Shown: piece by piece, positions 27,933 to 36,827 of the stretch | How positions within the stretch are numbered: position 1 is the first letter of the stretch | Layout of the letters: every line of letters starts with the position of its first letter | Source of the DNA: Niastella vici | GTDB lineage: Bacteria > Bacteroidota > Bacteroidia > Chitinophagales > Chitinophagaceae | Direction of reading: 5' to 3' | DNA length: 64,000 bases | Assembly: GCF_002077945.1 (NCBI RefSeq) | Contig: NZ_LVYD01000024.1 | Span: 186,001-250,000, forward strand | Position numbers and translations under genes: made by a program | Notes under the pieces: model-generated | Told to the model about the DNA's origin: nothing | The model's database searches: none | The model's input: the letters and a program-made list of their open reading frames with translations, nothing else

Positions 27933-28607
27933 TTGAAAAAATACGCAGTCATAGTTGCCGGAGGTTCGGGGTTGCGCATGGGTGCTGCCCTGCCTAAACA
28001 ATTTCTTCCGCTGCGCGGTAAACCGGTGCTGTGGCATTCGCTCAATACTTTTCTGCAAGCCTGGCCCGATCTGGAGATCATTCTCGTTGTTCCAACCGAT
28101 CATTTACCCGCTGGCCGCGATATTGTGAATACCACTTCAGACCCCGCCCGTATACGCATCACGGTGGGCGGCGAAACCCGTTTTCATTCCGTAAAAAATG
28201 GGCTTCACCTTATTTCAGAACCCGGCATTGTGTTCGTACACGACGCCGTGCGCTGTTTGATCACCACTCACCTTATTCACCGCTGTTACGAGCAGGCCCT
28301 TGAAAAAGGCAATGCCATTCCGGCCATTCAACCCATCGACACGCTTCGTATTGAAACTCCTGACGGCAGTCAGTTAATCGACCGTCAAAAAGTTCGCATC
28401 ATTCAAACCCCGCAAACCTTTTACAGCGACATCATAAAAAAGGCTTTTGAACAGCCTTACGACGCCTCCTTCACCGATGAGGCCAGCGTAGTAGAAAAAA
28501 TGGGCGTTGTTATACAGCTTATTGAAGGGGAAGCCACCAACATTAAAATAACAAGGCCGCTCGATCTGTTGCTGGCCGAAAAAATACTGGAACAAAGAAT
28601 GTTATAA
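27933..28607 (+). CDS. ispD: 2-C-methyl-D-erythritol 4-phosphate cytidylyltransferase
   Basis: IspD couples CTP to methylerythritol phosphate in the MEP isoprenoid pathway. The core starts KKYAVIVAGGSGLRMGAALP with the CTP-binding AGGSGLRMG loop and PKQFLPLRGKP after it; FVHDAVRCLIT and IQTPQTF are also family marks. No in-frame ATG lies upstream before a stop, so the start must be TTG: 27933 fits homologs best, 27921 would add four residues. The stretch before it (27900-27930) is a CCCCCTTTAGGAGGTTGGGG repeat whose AGGAGG may act as ribosome binding site, 12 bases before the TTG. It converges on, and overlaps by 6 bp, the next gene. Confidence 0.93.
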   Translation: MKKYAVIVAGGSGLRMGAALPKQFLPLRGKPVLWHSLNTFLQAWPDLEIILVVPTDHLPAGRDIVNTTSDPARIRITVGGETRFHSVKNGLHLISEPGIVFVHDAVRCLITTHLIHRCYEQALEKGNAIPAIQPIDTLRIETPDGSQLIDRQKVRIIQTPQTFYSDIIKKAFEQPYDASFTDEASVVEKMGVVIQLIEGEATNIKITRPLDLLLAEKILEQRML

Positions 28608-29537
28608 TGATGGCTGTTGGCCCCGGGCCTGTTTCTTCAGCAAACGAAGTGGCCAGGGCAGGCGGTTATAATGATAGAAAAAATAAGGTTGATCAATGGT
28701 TCCAAAACTCCGGTAAAAATGCGCTACACCCGGTAATTCACTTCCCTCAAAATCAAGCGTCAGCTCACTTTCAGCAAATTCATGGATCACCCTGTCGAGC
28801 AAAAAATGATAGGCATCGCGGGAGCGTCCTTCGGGCCAGGTTACCGAAACCAGCAAATACAACCGGTTCTTATAACGCAGCATCAATGCCGCCGACAACA
28901 GTTGGTTGTTTTCCTTAACAACCCTTACTACCCTGCTTTCGTTGGGAAGAAAAGTGCAAAGCGTCTCGAAATTGATATAATCTTCATTGCTTACATGCGG
29001 CATGCGGCCACCGTACATTTCTTTATAAGCATGCAATACCATTTTATGACCGGCTTCTTCACAATAAGTGAGGTTGAATCGCCTGCATCGTTTAAGGCTC
29101 TTCACCAGGCCTGGCTTATAGTTTTGTTGCAATTGTTCGTAGGAACGCTGAAAAGACAAAACAAAATTGGCGCAAGCTGGAAGCGCCTTTACCCCATGCG
29201 CATAGTTCAGAAAAATTTCTGCAAACCTAAAGCGGGCTTCCACTTCTTTCAAAAAAGCAATTACCAGTTCTTCTGTAATGACAACATGGGTAAAAATGCC
29301 GAGTTGTTGGGTAAATGCCGGCTGATACAGATACCTGATACCAATTTTTTTTCGCCAGGTCAGGGGCATTACCGCCTCATAATCTCCCAAAACCAGGGCA
29401 TCCCAATCATCTGTTAAACAGTCAAGATAAAACGTACGGGCATATATGAGGCCATTGGCTGCGTTATCGATACATTGGTCCCATTTGCCGGTATCGATCT
29501 GGTTACGATGCAGGTATTGTATTTGGTGGCGCCCCAT
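28602..29537 (-). CDS. FemAB/GNAT-like acyltransferase fold protein
   Basis: The 311-residue protein has the two-half GNAT layout of FemAB and related peptidyl or N-acyl transferases: an N-terminal half with WDALVLGDYEAVMPLTWRKK, the SYEQLQQNYKPGLVKSLKRC segment typical of the family, and a C-terminal half with LLSAALMLRYKNRLYLLVSV and DFEGSELPGVAHFYRSFGT. Such proteins transfer amino acyl or acyl groups to cell wall or lipid-linked acceptors. No cell wall gene is adjacent. It follows the large M1 peptidase with a 14-bp gap and is probably its operon partner. The substrate cannot be told. Confidence 0.7.
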   Translation of the reverse strand: MGRHQIQYLHRNQIDTGKWDQCIDNAANGLIYARTFYLDCLTDDWDALVLGDYEAVMPLTWRKKIGIRYLYQPAFTQQLGIFTHVVITEELVIAFLKEVEARFRFAEIFLNYAHGVKALPACANFVLSFQRSYEQLQQNYKPGLVKSLKRCRRFNLTYCEEAGHKMVLHAYKEMYGGRMPHVSNEDYINFETLCTFLPNESRVVRVVKENNQLLSAALMLRYKNRLYLLVSVTWPEGRSRDAYHFLLDRVIHEFAESELTLDFEGSELPGVAHFYRSFGTIDQPYFFYHYNRLPWPLRLLKKQARGQQPSL

Positions 29538-29551
29538 GCGGTTGAAAGGTA

Positions 29552-32464
29552 CTAAAACGGGATCTTATTACCCGTTGCCTTGTGTATATTGAACCGTTGC
29601 ACGTCGATGCTGAAAGAGATCTTTTTAAAGAATTTATCTTCCTCAGGAACCGTTTTCAGGTTATCCCTGAATTCCTTGCTGTATAAGACCGGTGCATACA
29701 CCTGAATGAGGTCTTTAAACAGGGTAACCTGCAAACCGGCCACATACAGGAACCGGCTGGTTTCGGCATTCTTTTTCCAGGCTTCGGCATAAGTGCCCGC
29801 ATCGAAGAATATTTTTATGGGCAGTGGAAACGGCAACAGGTTTCGGGGTAAGGTGCTGTTCAGGTTCATGGAAGCGATCCAGTTGTCGCTACGGCCCTGC
29901 AATCCCTGAAAAAGATCGGTGCGTATTTTTAATCCGCCATCGCGTATCATGATCTGCTGGCTGAACAACCCGGTTTGTTCATTGCGACCCAGAAAATAGT
30001 TGCTGTAAGTATAATCTTCATTACCCCGTACGGCAGTTAACTTTGGCTGGTATACTTCTGTTTGTATCTGCTTTGCCAGGGTTTTCCCGCCTATATAACC
30101 GAATTTGGCCGCGAACACCCGCATTTGCAAACCGCCATAGCTGCTGTAATTGAAGTAATAATTTCCGGTGGCCGATGCGCGGTAAAACCCTTCGCCCTGC
30201 TGCACCTGCAGCCGTACGTCGTAGGGATACAGGGCCCTGTAATCGGCAATGTTGAAACTAAGCTGGTTCAGGTACCGGCGGGTGGTTTTGCCTTCGGTAG
30301 GATAATACGCGGCATCGCTGCTTTTCAACACATACCTGAAATCCTTTTCCCAGATCAGGTACGTACGAAACTCCAACCATTTTTCCAGATTGCTGCGGGG
30401 GTCTTTATTGTTGAACGTGACCTTCAGGGCAGGCGACAGTTTATAAAAGCCCGCAAATATTTTATTGGCATTGCTGTCGGTTCCATCGAGGGTCGAGAAA
30501 TGAGAGCCGCCTACCGACAGGTCGATCTTCTCGAAAGTATTGTTGGGCCGCCACGTATAACCGATGCGGCCAATGCCATTCACCTGTTTGCTTACGGTAG
30601 CATACATGGGGGCTACAAAGAACTGCAGTTTATGCGCAGGGAATGTATAGTTGTGCAGGGCCAGCCCAAACATAAAATGATCATACGCACTATACCCTAT
30701 CGCCGGCATCCAGTTGAGATAATTTATGCTGTCGTAATTCCTGAAGTTGAATAAAAAGGCCGGTTTAAACTTTTTATGCCGGGCCATGGTGTTCACCCCG
30801 CCTTTTTGCTGCAGCGAATCAAAGAAGGAATGAATGGCTTTGCCATCACCAACGCTGAAACTTTTTTCAAAATCCTGCGGATAAGGGTGTTTGAATTGCC
30901 ATTGCTGGTAATAGGCCTGCATGCAGCTGTCGAACCGCTGAACGCCTACTTTATTTTCCAGGTGTTTTAATAAAACACCGGTCTTCAGGTAGGTCATTAC
31001 CATGTAGTTCACGAAAGTAAAATCAGCGGAGGGCGTGGCTATTGGCTGGTCTTTTTTAATTGTTGCCAGGGCATCGATGGGTAATTCTTCTATAGCAGCA
31101 GGCAATCTTTTCTGTACGTATTTCGGATAATCGGGCCCGGGGTATTTCATGGCCTTGTACCGGTTATCGTAGTAGGTGTTCACGCCTTCATCCATCCAGG
31201 GATGATCGCGTTCATTGCTGCCGAGGATACCATAAAACCAGTTGTGCCCCACTTCATGTTCTATGGTCATGTCGAGCTCTTTTTCATTCATACCGGGCGA
31301 AATGCTGGTGATGGTAGGATATTCCATACCGCCTTCGAAACCAATTTTAGCTTCTACCGCACTCACTACGTTATACGGGTACTCGCCAATGAGGTTCGAT
31401 CTGAAATGCACCGCATCTTTGAGATATTGAATGCTTTTGGCCCAGGCTTCGCTTTTGGGTGAGCGGTAAAAGCTCATGGCCTGCACTACCCGGCCCGATG
31501 ACAATTGAATGGTATCCTGTTTTACGATAAAGGACGAATCGGCAAACCAGGCAAAATCGTGAATATTGTTTTGTTTGTATTGAAGCGTTTTAAAAGTTTG
31601 TACGGGCCTAACTTTTGCAGCTGGCGCTTTAGCATAAGCGGTTGGCTTGTGATTTTTGGAAACAGGCTTATGCGCAACCGGCTTTTTTGCCTTGTTCGCC
31701 GGGGCTTTGGCGAAGGCGGAGCGCTTTTTGGCGTCCAGCTTCTTTTTCATCACAGCGATCTGCATGGGAGCCATCTCCGCTTTTCCTCTCAACCATTGCT
31801 TCTCCTGTTCATTCTGCAATTCGCCGGTAGCTGCCACCACATATTGATCAGGAACGGTAATGCTTACGTCAAAACTGCCGAACTCACTGTAAAACTCGCC
31901 CTGATCGAGGTAGGGCATTTCATGCCAGCCGCTGCGGTCGTATACAGCCGGTTTGGGATACCATTGGGTAACCTGGTAAGAATGACCGGTATGGCCGCCC
32001 CGGGAAAAATTCGCCGGTAACTGTATATGAAAAGGTGTGGTGAGCTCGGTTTCCTCACCGGGCAGCAACGGCGCCGCCAGGTTCACTTTTATGATATCGA
32101 TGTATTCGGGATGATCTTCTGTTTTTAAAGTGGTATTGCCGGTCCTGAAATCGAGCCGGTTGATGTACCCTCTTTTTTCACGGGTAGAAAAATAAAAATC
32201 GGTGCGGCCGTTTTGCAGGGTTTGTTCGGTGAAAGCCGTTTTATCGTTCTTGAACGCATTAGGCCAAAGATGAAACCAGATAAAACGAAGCGTATCGGGC
32301 GAATGGTTAATATACCGCAGCTTTAAAAAACCTTCCAGGGTATGTTCGGTATCGTTCAGGGATACATCAATGGTATAATGTACTTCCTGTTGCCAGTAGG
32401 GGTTCTGGGCAATCGCCTGCATCCTGATAACCGAAATAAATAGTAATAGGTAGATTTTTTTCAT
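29552..32464 (-). CDS. M1 family metallopeptidase with C-terminal beta-barrel-like extension
   Basis: This is an exported zinc aminopeptidase-like protein. Start ATG 32464 gives a signal peptide (MKKIYLLLFISVIRMQAIAQ). The gluzincin motifs are HEVGHNWFYG and NERDHPWMDEGVNTYYDNR. Relative to its neighbour it has an insertion at about residues 235-285 containing two AKAPA(N/A)K repeats that derive from a dispersed palindromic DNA element. It also has about 410 extra C-terminal residues rich in alternating aromatic strands (FMFGLALHNYTFPAHKLQFF, YNFNYSSYGG-type segments), which look like an outer membrane barrel. Total length is 970 residues. It may thus be an outer-membrane-anchored peptidase. 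Confidence 0.88.
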   Translation of the reverse strand: MKKIYLLLFISVIRMQAIAQNPYWQQEVHYTIDVSLNDTEHTLEGFLKLRYINHSPDTLRFIWFHLWPNAFKNDKTAFTEQTLQNGRTDFYFSTREKRGYINRLDFRTGNTTLKTEDHPEYIDIIKVNLAAPLLPGEETELTTPFHIQLPANFSRGGHTGHSYQVTQWYPKPAVYDRSGWHEMPYLDQGEFYSEFGSFDVSITVPDQYVVAATGELQNEQEKQWLRGKAEMAPMQIAVMKKKLDAKKRSAFAKAPANKAKKPVAHKPVSKNHKPTAYAKAPAAKVRPVQTFKTLQYKQNNIHDFAWFADSSFIVKQDTIQLSSGRVVQAMSFYRSPKSEAWAKSIQYLKDAVHFRSNLIGEYPYNVVSAVEAKIGFEGGMEYPTITSISPGMNEKELDMTIEHEVGHNWFYGILGSNERDHPWMDEGVNTYYDNRYKAMKYPGPDYPKYVQKRLPAAIEELPIDALATIKKDQPIATPSADFTFVNYMVMTYLKTGVLLKHLENKVGVQRFDSCMQAYYQQWQFKHPYPQDFEKSFSVGDGKAIHSFFDSLQQKGGVNTMARHKKFKPAFLFNFRNYDSINYLNWMPAIGYSAYDHFMFGLALHNYTFPAHKLQFFVAPMYATVSKQVNGIGRIGYTWRPNNTFEKIDLSVGGSHFSTLDGTDSNANKIFAGFYKLSPALKVTFNNKDPRSNLEKWLEFRTYLIWEKDFRYVLKSSDAAYYPTEGKTTRRYLNQLSFNIADYRALYPYDVRLQVQQGEGFYRASATGNYYFNYSSYGGLQMRVFAAKFGYIGGKTLAKQIQTEVYQPKLTAVRGNEDYTYSNYFLGRNEQTGLFSQQIMIRDGGLKIRTDLFQGLQGRSDNWIASMNLNSTLPRNLLPFPLPIKIFFDAGTYAEAWKKNAETSRFLYVAGLQVTLFKDLIQVYAPVLYSKEFRDNLKTVPEEDKFFKKISFSIDVQRFNIHKATGNKIPF
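31689..31722. repeat. REP-like palindromic element inside a coding region
   Basis: GCCTTGTTCGCCGGGGCTTT followed by GGCGAAGGCGGAGC, with the internal stem TTCGCC/GGCGAA. It matches the intergenic copy at 24320-24354 and is read in frame as SAFAKAPANKA at about residues 248-258 of the peptidase. A second, more diverged copy lies at about 31620-31645. Confidence 0.6.
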
Positions 32465-32478
32465 GGTCAACGGTGAAT

Positions 32479-32547
32479 GTTACCAGTTACCAGTTGCCGG
32501 TTACCAGGGCTTTCTACCCGGTAACTGGTATCTGGTAACCGGTAATC
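32479..32547. repeat. Heptamer-armed inverted repeat element (GTTACCA type), 4 + 4 units
   Basis: The left arm has four heptamers at 32479-32506 (GTTACCA, GTTACCA, GTTGCCG, GTTACCA), the centre is GGGCTTTCTACCC, and the right arm has four at 32520-32547 (GGTAACT, GGTATCT, GGTAACC, GGTAATC). The arms are complementary in register. It fills the gap between the two M1 peptidase genes. Confidence 0.75.
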
Positions 32548-32570
32548 TGTATTTTAATAGCACATTGATA

Positions 32571-34136
32571 TTACAGTTTCCCTTCTTTGTCTAACATCGA
32601 AAAATACGAGTCCAAATTTTTCCCGCTCACTTTCTCCAGCTCCTTTTTGAAATCTTCGGGTGATGGATGCCTGAACTGCCAGTCTTTAAAATAGGCCTGC
32701 AAACCCTGGTCCAGTACATCGCGGCCCACAGCATTTTCAATCAGGTACAACCATACAGCCGTTTTCACATAAATAACGATGCCATAGTCATCTTTATTGG
32801 TAAAACCGGTTGAACCGGTATTGATGGGTTGTTGCGCCGGCACTGAATTCAATACGTTATAGATCCTTGACTGAAACTCGGCTTCGGGCAGTTCCTTCAC
32901 ATCTTTGGGTATCATTGACCCAAACAAACTGTTGGTGCGGTATTTTTCCGCTTCGTACCTGAACTGGAAATAGGTATTGATGCCTTCGTCCATCCAGGGA
33001 TGATCGCGTTCATTGCTCCCCAAAATGCCATAAAACCAGTTATGCCCCACTTCATGCGTGATCACCGCATCCATTTCCTCTTCTTTTGCGTTCGGACTGG
33101 TTATTAAGGTGATCATGGGATATTCCATTCCACCCGATGACAGGTTTTTCGGTCCTTCCACTGCCTGTACCACGGGGTAAGGATACTGACCGATCCATTT
33201 GGAATAATGGCGTACCGCATCCTTGATATAATTGATGCTGTTCTTCCACGTTTTATTTCCCGACGATTGCCCATAGGAGAACACGTTCACCGTATCGGTT
33301 GCCGTCAGCTGCAGGGTATCGTACCTGATAATAAAATCCTTGCCGGCAAACCAGGCAAAATCATGAATGTGATCGCCCATGTACTGCAGGGTCTTTTGTT
33401 TGCCGGGGGTGGTGGTTTTATAGGTCACCTGTTTGCCGCCCCTGTTATTTTCTATTCCTATTTGTTTGTACCGGTTCAGCTCGGCCAGGGTTTGCAGGGA
33501 ACCGGTGGCGCCCACCACATACTCGGCCGGTACGGTTATGTTTACCTTAAAGCTTCCATATTCGCTGTAAAACTCTCCCTGGTCCAGATAGGGGAACTGA
33601 TGCCAGCCGGTATGGTCATACACTGCCGGTTTGGGATACCACTGGCAAATCATGAACTGTTGCCCGGTATATCCTGAACGGGAATAATAGTTGGGCAGTT
33701 GTACAAAGAACGGGGTGGCAATGGTCACCTGTTTCCCGGGTAACAAAGGCTGGGGCAACAGCAGCTTCACCACATCGATATTGGTATCGCTTGGGGCGGT
33801 AACGGCCGGTTTTCCATCTACCGTAAACCGCAGGCTGTCGATATACCCTGGTTCAGTAACAATTTTTTTCTCGTTGGTTTTATCGGCCGCCATTTGTTTG
33901 GCCAGGGCTGTGTTACTGTTCTTATACGCATTGGGCCATAAATGGAACCAGATAAAGGTAAGCGTATCGGGCGAATGGTTAATATAGTTAACCGTTAAGT
34001 CACCGTTCAATGCATGCTTCTTATCGTTCAGGGCTACCTGTATGTTGTAATGAACTTCCTGCTGCCAGTAGTCGGTTTGTGAAATGGCAATTTGTGGTAA
34101 TACCGCAATGATCAGTAAAGCACAGAGTGTTTTCAT
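32571..34136 (-). CDS. M1 family metallopeptidase (short paralog)
   Basis: A 521-residue exported aminopeptidase N-like protein with signal peptide MKTLCALLIIAVLPQIAISQ. It keeps the zinc site HEVGHNWFYG and the downstream Glu in NERDHPWMDEGINTYFQFR, and the SSGGMEYPMITLI segment that stands where the family has its GAMEN-type substrate motif. It is similar to the neighbouring gene along its whole length but lacks the AKAPA insertion and the C-terminal barrel-like part. The order on the minus strand is this gene, a heptamer element, the long paralog, then the FemAB-like gene. The substrate is presumably peptides in the periplasm. Confidence 0.9.
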   Translation of the reverse strand: MKTLCALLIIAVLPQIAISQTDYWQQEVHYNIQVALNDKKHALNGDLTVNYINHSPDTLTFIWFHLWPNAYKNSNTALAKQMAADKTNEKKIVTEPGYIDSLRFTVDGKPAVTAPSDTNIDVVKLLLPQPLLPGKQVTIATPFFVQLPNYYSRSGYTGQQFMICQWYPKPAVYDHTGWHQFPYLDQGEFYSEYGSFKVNITVPAEYVVGATGSLQTLAELNRYKQIGIENNRGGKQVTYKTTTPGKQKTLQYMGDHIHDFAWFAGKDFIIRYDTLQLTATDTVNVFSYGQSSGNKTWKNSINYIKDAVRHYSKWIGQYPYPVVQAVEGPKNLSSGGMEYPMITLITSPNAKEEEMDAVITHEVGHNWFYGILGSNERDHPWMDEGINTYFQFRYEAEKYRTNSLFGSMIPKDVKELPEAEFQSRIYNVLNSVPAQQPINTGSTGFTNKDDYGIVIYVKTAVWLYLIENAVGRDVLDQGLQAYFKDWQFRHPSPEDFKKELEKVSGKNLDSYFSMLDKEGKL

Positions 34137-34163
34137 AGTTCTTAATTCCAGGTTTTTTAAATG

Positions 34164-35579
34164 CTATCTTCCTTCTCCCATAAATATAATACGCAACGTG
34201 TATACCATGATCTTAAAGTCAACCGCCAGTGAAATATTTTCAATATAGATCAGGTCGTATTTCATTCGTTTGATCATTTCTTCCACGTTCTCGGCATAAC
34301 CGAACTGCACCATGCCCCAGGAGGTTAAACCCGGCTTTACTTTCAGCAGGTACGAATAGTACGGAACGCGGTCACTGATCTGTTTAATATAATAAGCCCG
34401 CTCGGGCCGGGGCCCAACAAGGCTCATTTCTCCTTTAATAATGTTCCAGAGCTGGGGCAGCTCATCGAGCCGCCATTTGCGCATTACCCGGCCCCAGGGC
34501 GTTACGCGCGGATCGTGGCTCGAAGACAGCTGCGGTCCGTTCTTCTCGGCCGGATGGTACATGGAGCGGAACTTGTATATCCGGAATTTTCTGCCCTTGT
34601 ACCCTATTCGCTCCTGTGAGTACATAACGGGCCCCGGTGATGATAATTTCACCCTGATGAGCACATAGATCAACAGCGGCGAAAGCAATATGCCTGCAAA
34701 CACCGCTACCGCCACATCAATTACCCGTTTAATATTCTGTTGCCATTGCGGCATGAGGCCCGATTTTATGTCGGTTAACACCGCCCCGAACAAATTGCTG
34801 GTCTTCACCGATCCGGAAAGAATATCCAGCACATCGGGCACTATTTTAACCTCTACATCCATTTCGCTCAGCCGGTTCACGATCTTTTCTATCTGCTGGC
34901 TTTCTTCCTTTTCCATGGCGATCACCACCAGGCTGATATTGCGGTCATGGATCACTTTCTCCATATCCTGCAGCCAGCCATGCCAGGGTATATGATTACT
35001 GATACCGTTGGGTTCACCGGCGCTAATAAAACCGGCATAATGGTAGCCGGCGGTGCGCAACCCATCGCGGGTATCAAAATAGATCCTTTCGGCTATGCTG
35101 TTGCCGCCGATAAGGAGGGTATTAAAACGCAGCCGGCCCTGCAACAATTGTTTCTTTACCCGGTTCAATAGCAATACCCGCCCCAACCAGGTAAATACCA
35201 GCTGGGCGGTAATGTAACCGGTAAGTGCTTTATAATAATAGGTATACTCTGTTTGCGGGTCGTTTATTACAATGGCAAAGAAGATGACCGTACAGCCAAT
35301 AAGACAACAAAGCAGGGTGATGATAAATTCATTTAACCGCGATTTGCGGTAGAGGGAGTTGTAGGCGCCCACCAGGGCGTAAAAGATGACCCAGGCTAAA
35401 GGTACCAGGCTAATGCCCACCCAGAACCGGTTGTTCAGGTACGGGCCGCCGTACTCGTTGTAAATATTTTCATGTAACAGGTACCGTCGTGAAAAATACA
35501 AAACGGTCCAGGCCAGTATGGCAGCTAAATAATCGCTTAGCAGGTACCAGGTGCTATGGATACGTTTTTCGGACGGCAT
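34164..35579 (-). CDS. Polyprenyl glycosylphosphotransferase (undecaprenyl-phosphate sugar phosphotransferase)
   Basis: This enzyme starts a polysaccharide by putting a sugar-1-phosphate on undecaprenyl phosphate. The 471-residue protein has about five N-terminal helices (AAILAWTVLYF, FWVGISLVPLAWVIFYALVG and others), a central CoA-binding-like domain (LIGGNSIAERIYFD), one more helix (VAVAVFAGILLSPLLIYVLI), and the C-terminal bacterial sugar transferase domain with SSPGPVMYSQERIGYKGRKF, WRLDELPQLWNII and MSLVGPRPER. It is WcaJ/EpsL-like; the first sugar is unknown. It begins 8 bp after the Gfo/Idh gene, so the two are an operon. Confidence 0.93.
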   Translation of the reverse strand: MPSEKRIHSTWYLLSDYLAAILAWTVLYFSRRYLLHENIYNEYGGPYLNNRFWVGISLVPLAWVIFYALVGAYNSLYRKSRLNEFIITLLCCLIGCTVIFFAIVINDPQTEYTYYYKALTGYITAQLVFTWLGRVLLLNRVKKQLLQGRLRFNTLLIGGNSIAERIYFDTRDGLRTAGYHYAGFISAGEPNGISNHIPWHGWLQDMEKVIHDRNISLVVIAMEKEESQQIEKIVNRLSEMDVEVKIVPDVLDILSGSVKTSNLFGAVLTDIKSGLMPQWQQNIKRVIDVAVAVFAGILLSPLLIYVLIRVKLSSPGPVMYSQERIGYKGRKFRIYKFRSMYHPAEKNGPQLSSSHDPRVTPWGRVMRKWRLDELPQLWNIIKGEMSLVGPRPERAYYIKQISDRVPYYSYLLKVKPGLTSWGMVQFGYAENVEEMIKRMKYDLIYIENISLAVDFKIMVYTLRIIFMGEGR

Positions 35580-35587
35580 GTACAGGG

Positions 35588-36562
35588 TTACACAATAATA
35601 TTATTGTTTTTTATCTTTTGCAATATTTGATGAGCTACATCCATTGCGCGGTAACCATCCACTTCCGATACCTGTGTGGGAGTATTGTTCACAATGGCAT
35701 CTCGAAATGATTCAAGTTCCCTTTTAATGGCATTGACTTCGGGCACCTGTGGATTTACCACGGCAATTGTTTTTTTGCCATATTGGGTGTCCAGGTCGAA
35801 GGAAAAGGCGTCAATATCCTGAGGTGATTTTAATTTAATGATCTCAGACTTCTTATTCAGAAAATCAATGCCAATGTAAGCATCTTTCTGGAATAACCGC
35901 ATTTTCCGCATCTTCTTCATGGAAATACGGCTCGAAGTGAGGTTGGCTACACACCCATTATTGAACTCGATGCGTACGTTGGCAATATCGGGGGTATCGG
36001 TCATAACCGCCACGCCGCTGGCACTGATCTGTTTTACTTCACTTTTTACCAGGCTTAAAATGATGTCGATGTCGTGGATCATGAGGTCAAGAATAACACT
36101 AACCTCGGTTCCGCGCACATTGAACTGGGCCAGGCGGTGTACCTCTATGAACATGGGGTTCAGGTCCATTTGCCGAACCGCCAGAAAGGCCGGGTTGAAC
36201 CGTTCTACGTGACCTACCTGCAGTTTAATGCGCGACTCCTTTACCAGGTTCACCAGTTCCTGCGCTTCCTGCATGGTATGGGCCATCGGCTTCTCCAGGA
36301 ACACGTGCTTGCCTTTCCTGATGGCCTTTTTTGCCAGGTCATAATGATAGTTGGTGGGGGCAATTACATCAATAACATCCACGGCATCGATCAGCCGCTC
36401 AGCATCGAGGAAACGGGGAAGCTGGTATTTTTCCGTTACATCCTGGGCCGCATCGTCAGAGGGGTCGTAAAAGCCTACAACTTCTACATCCTTGATCTCC
36501 TTCCAGTTATTAAGATGAAATTTTCCAAGATGTCCTACACCGAATACACCGATCTTTAGCAT
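35588..36562 (-). CDS. Gfo/Idh/MocA family NAD(P)-dependent oxidoreductase
   Basis: A sugar-dehydrogenase-type oxidoreductase of 324 residues. The N-terminal Rossmann domain has IGVFGVGHLGKFHLNNW (about residues 4-20) and the family motif GKHVFLEKPMAHTMQEA (about residues 89-105), whose EKP lysine is catalytic in the family. The C-terminal domain begins near QVGHVERFNP. Coupling to the sugar phosphotransferase gene 8 bp downstream suggests that it makes or modifies a nucleotide sugar for the same polysaccharide. Relatives act on UDP-sugars (WbpB-like), but the substrate is not decidable here. Confidence 0.88.
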   Translation of the reverse strand: MLKIGVFGVGHLGKFHLNNWKEIKDVEVVGFYDPSDDAAQDVTEKYQLPRFLDAERLIDAVDVIDVIAPTNYHYDLAKKAIRKGKHVFLEKPMAHTMQEAQELVNLVKESRIKLQVGHVERFNPAFLAVRQMDLNPMFIEVHRLAQFNVRGTEVSVILDLMIHDIDIILSLVKSEVKQISASGVAVMTDTPDIANVRIEFNNGCVANLTSSRISMKKMRKMRLFQKDAYIGIDFLNKKSEIIKLKSPQDIDAFSFDLDTQYGKKTIAVVNPQVPEVNAIKRELESFRDAIVNNTPTQVSEVDGYRAMDVAHQILQKIKNNNIIV

Positions 36563-36661
36563 ACATACAATTAAAGGCGCAAAGATAACGGGAAGCTCCC
36601 GTTACCAAACGCTTTTTTATTACCAGTAATTGTATTGGATGTGAATAAGTTAGACCGGGAC

Positions 36662-36819
36662 TGGGATAATGGGATCTTTGGGATGATTGGGATTTGGGAT
36701 GGTAAGATTTATGGGGTGCAATGGGATGGTTGGGATTTTGGATATTTAGAATTTCCCGGATCGAATCCCAGCGATCCGATAAATCCCAATCCCAGTAATC
36801 CCATTCATCCCACTATCCC
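36662..36819. repeat. Inverted clusters of TGGGAT units
   Basis: Seven exact TGGGAT hexamers plus one TGGGGT variant, spaced 6-16 bp apart, lie at 36662-36757. They are answered by five exact ATCCCA hexamers and an ATCCC end at 36764-36819. The two halves can fold back on each other. The element sits between the L,D-transpeptidase stop and the Gfo/Idh start. It resembles the heptamer-armed elements but its spacing is irregular. Confidence 0.65.
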
Positions 36820-36827
36820 GGTTCAGA

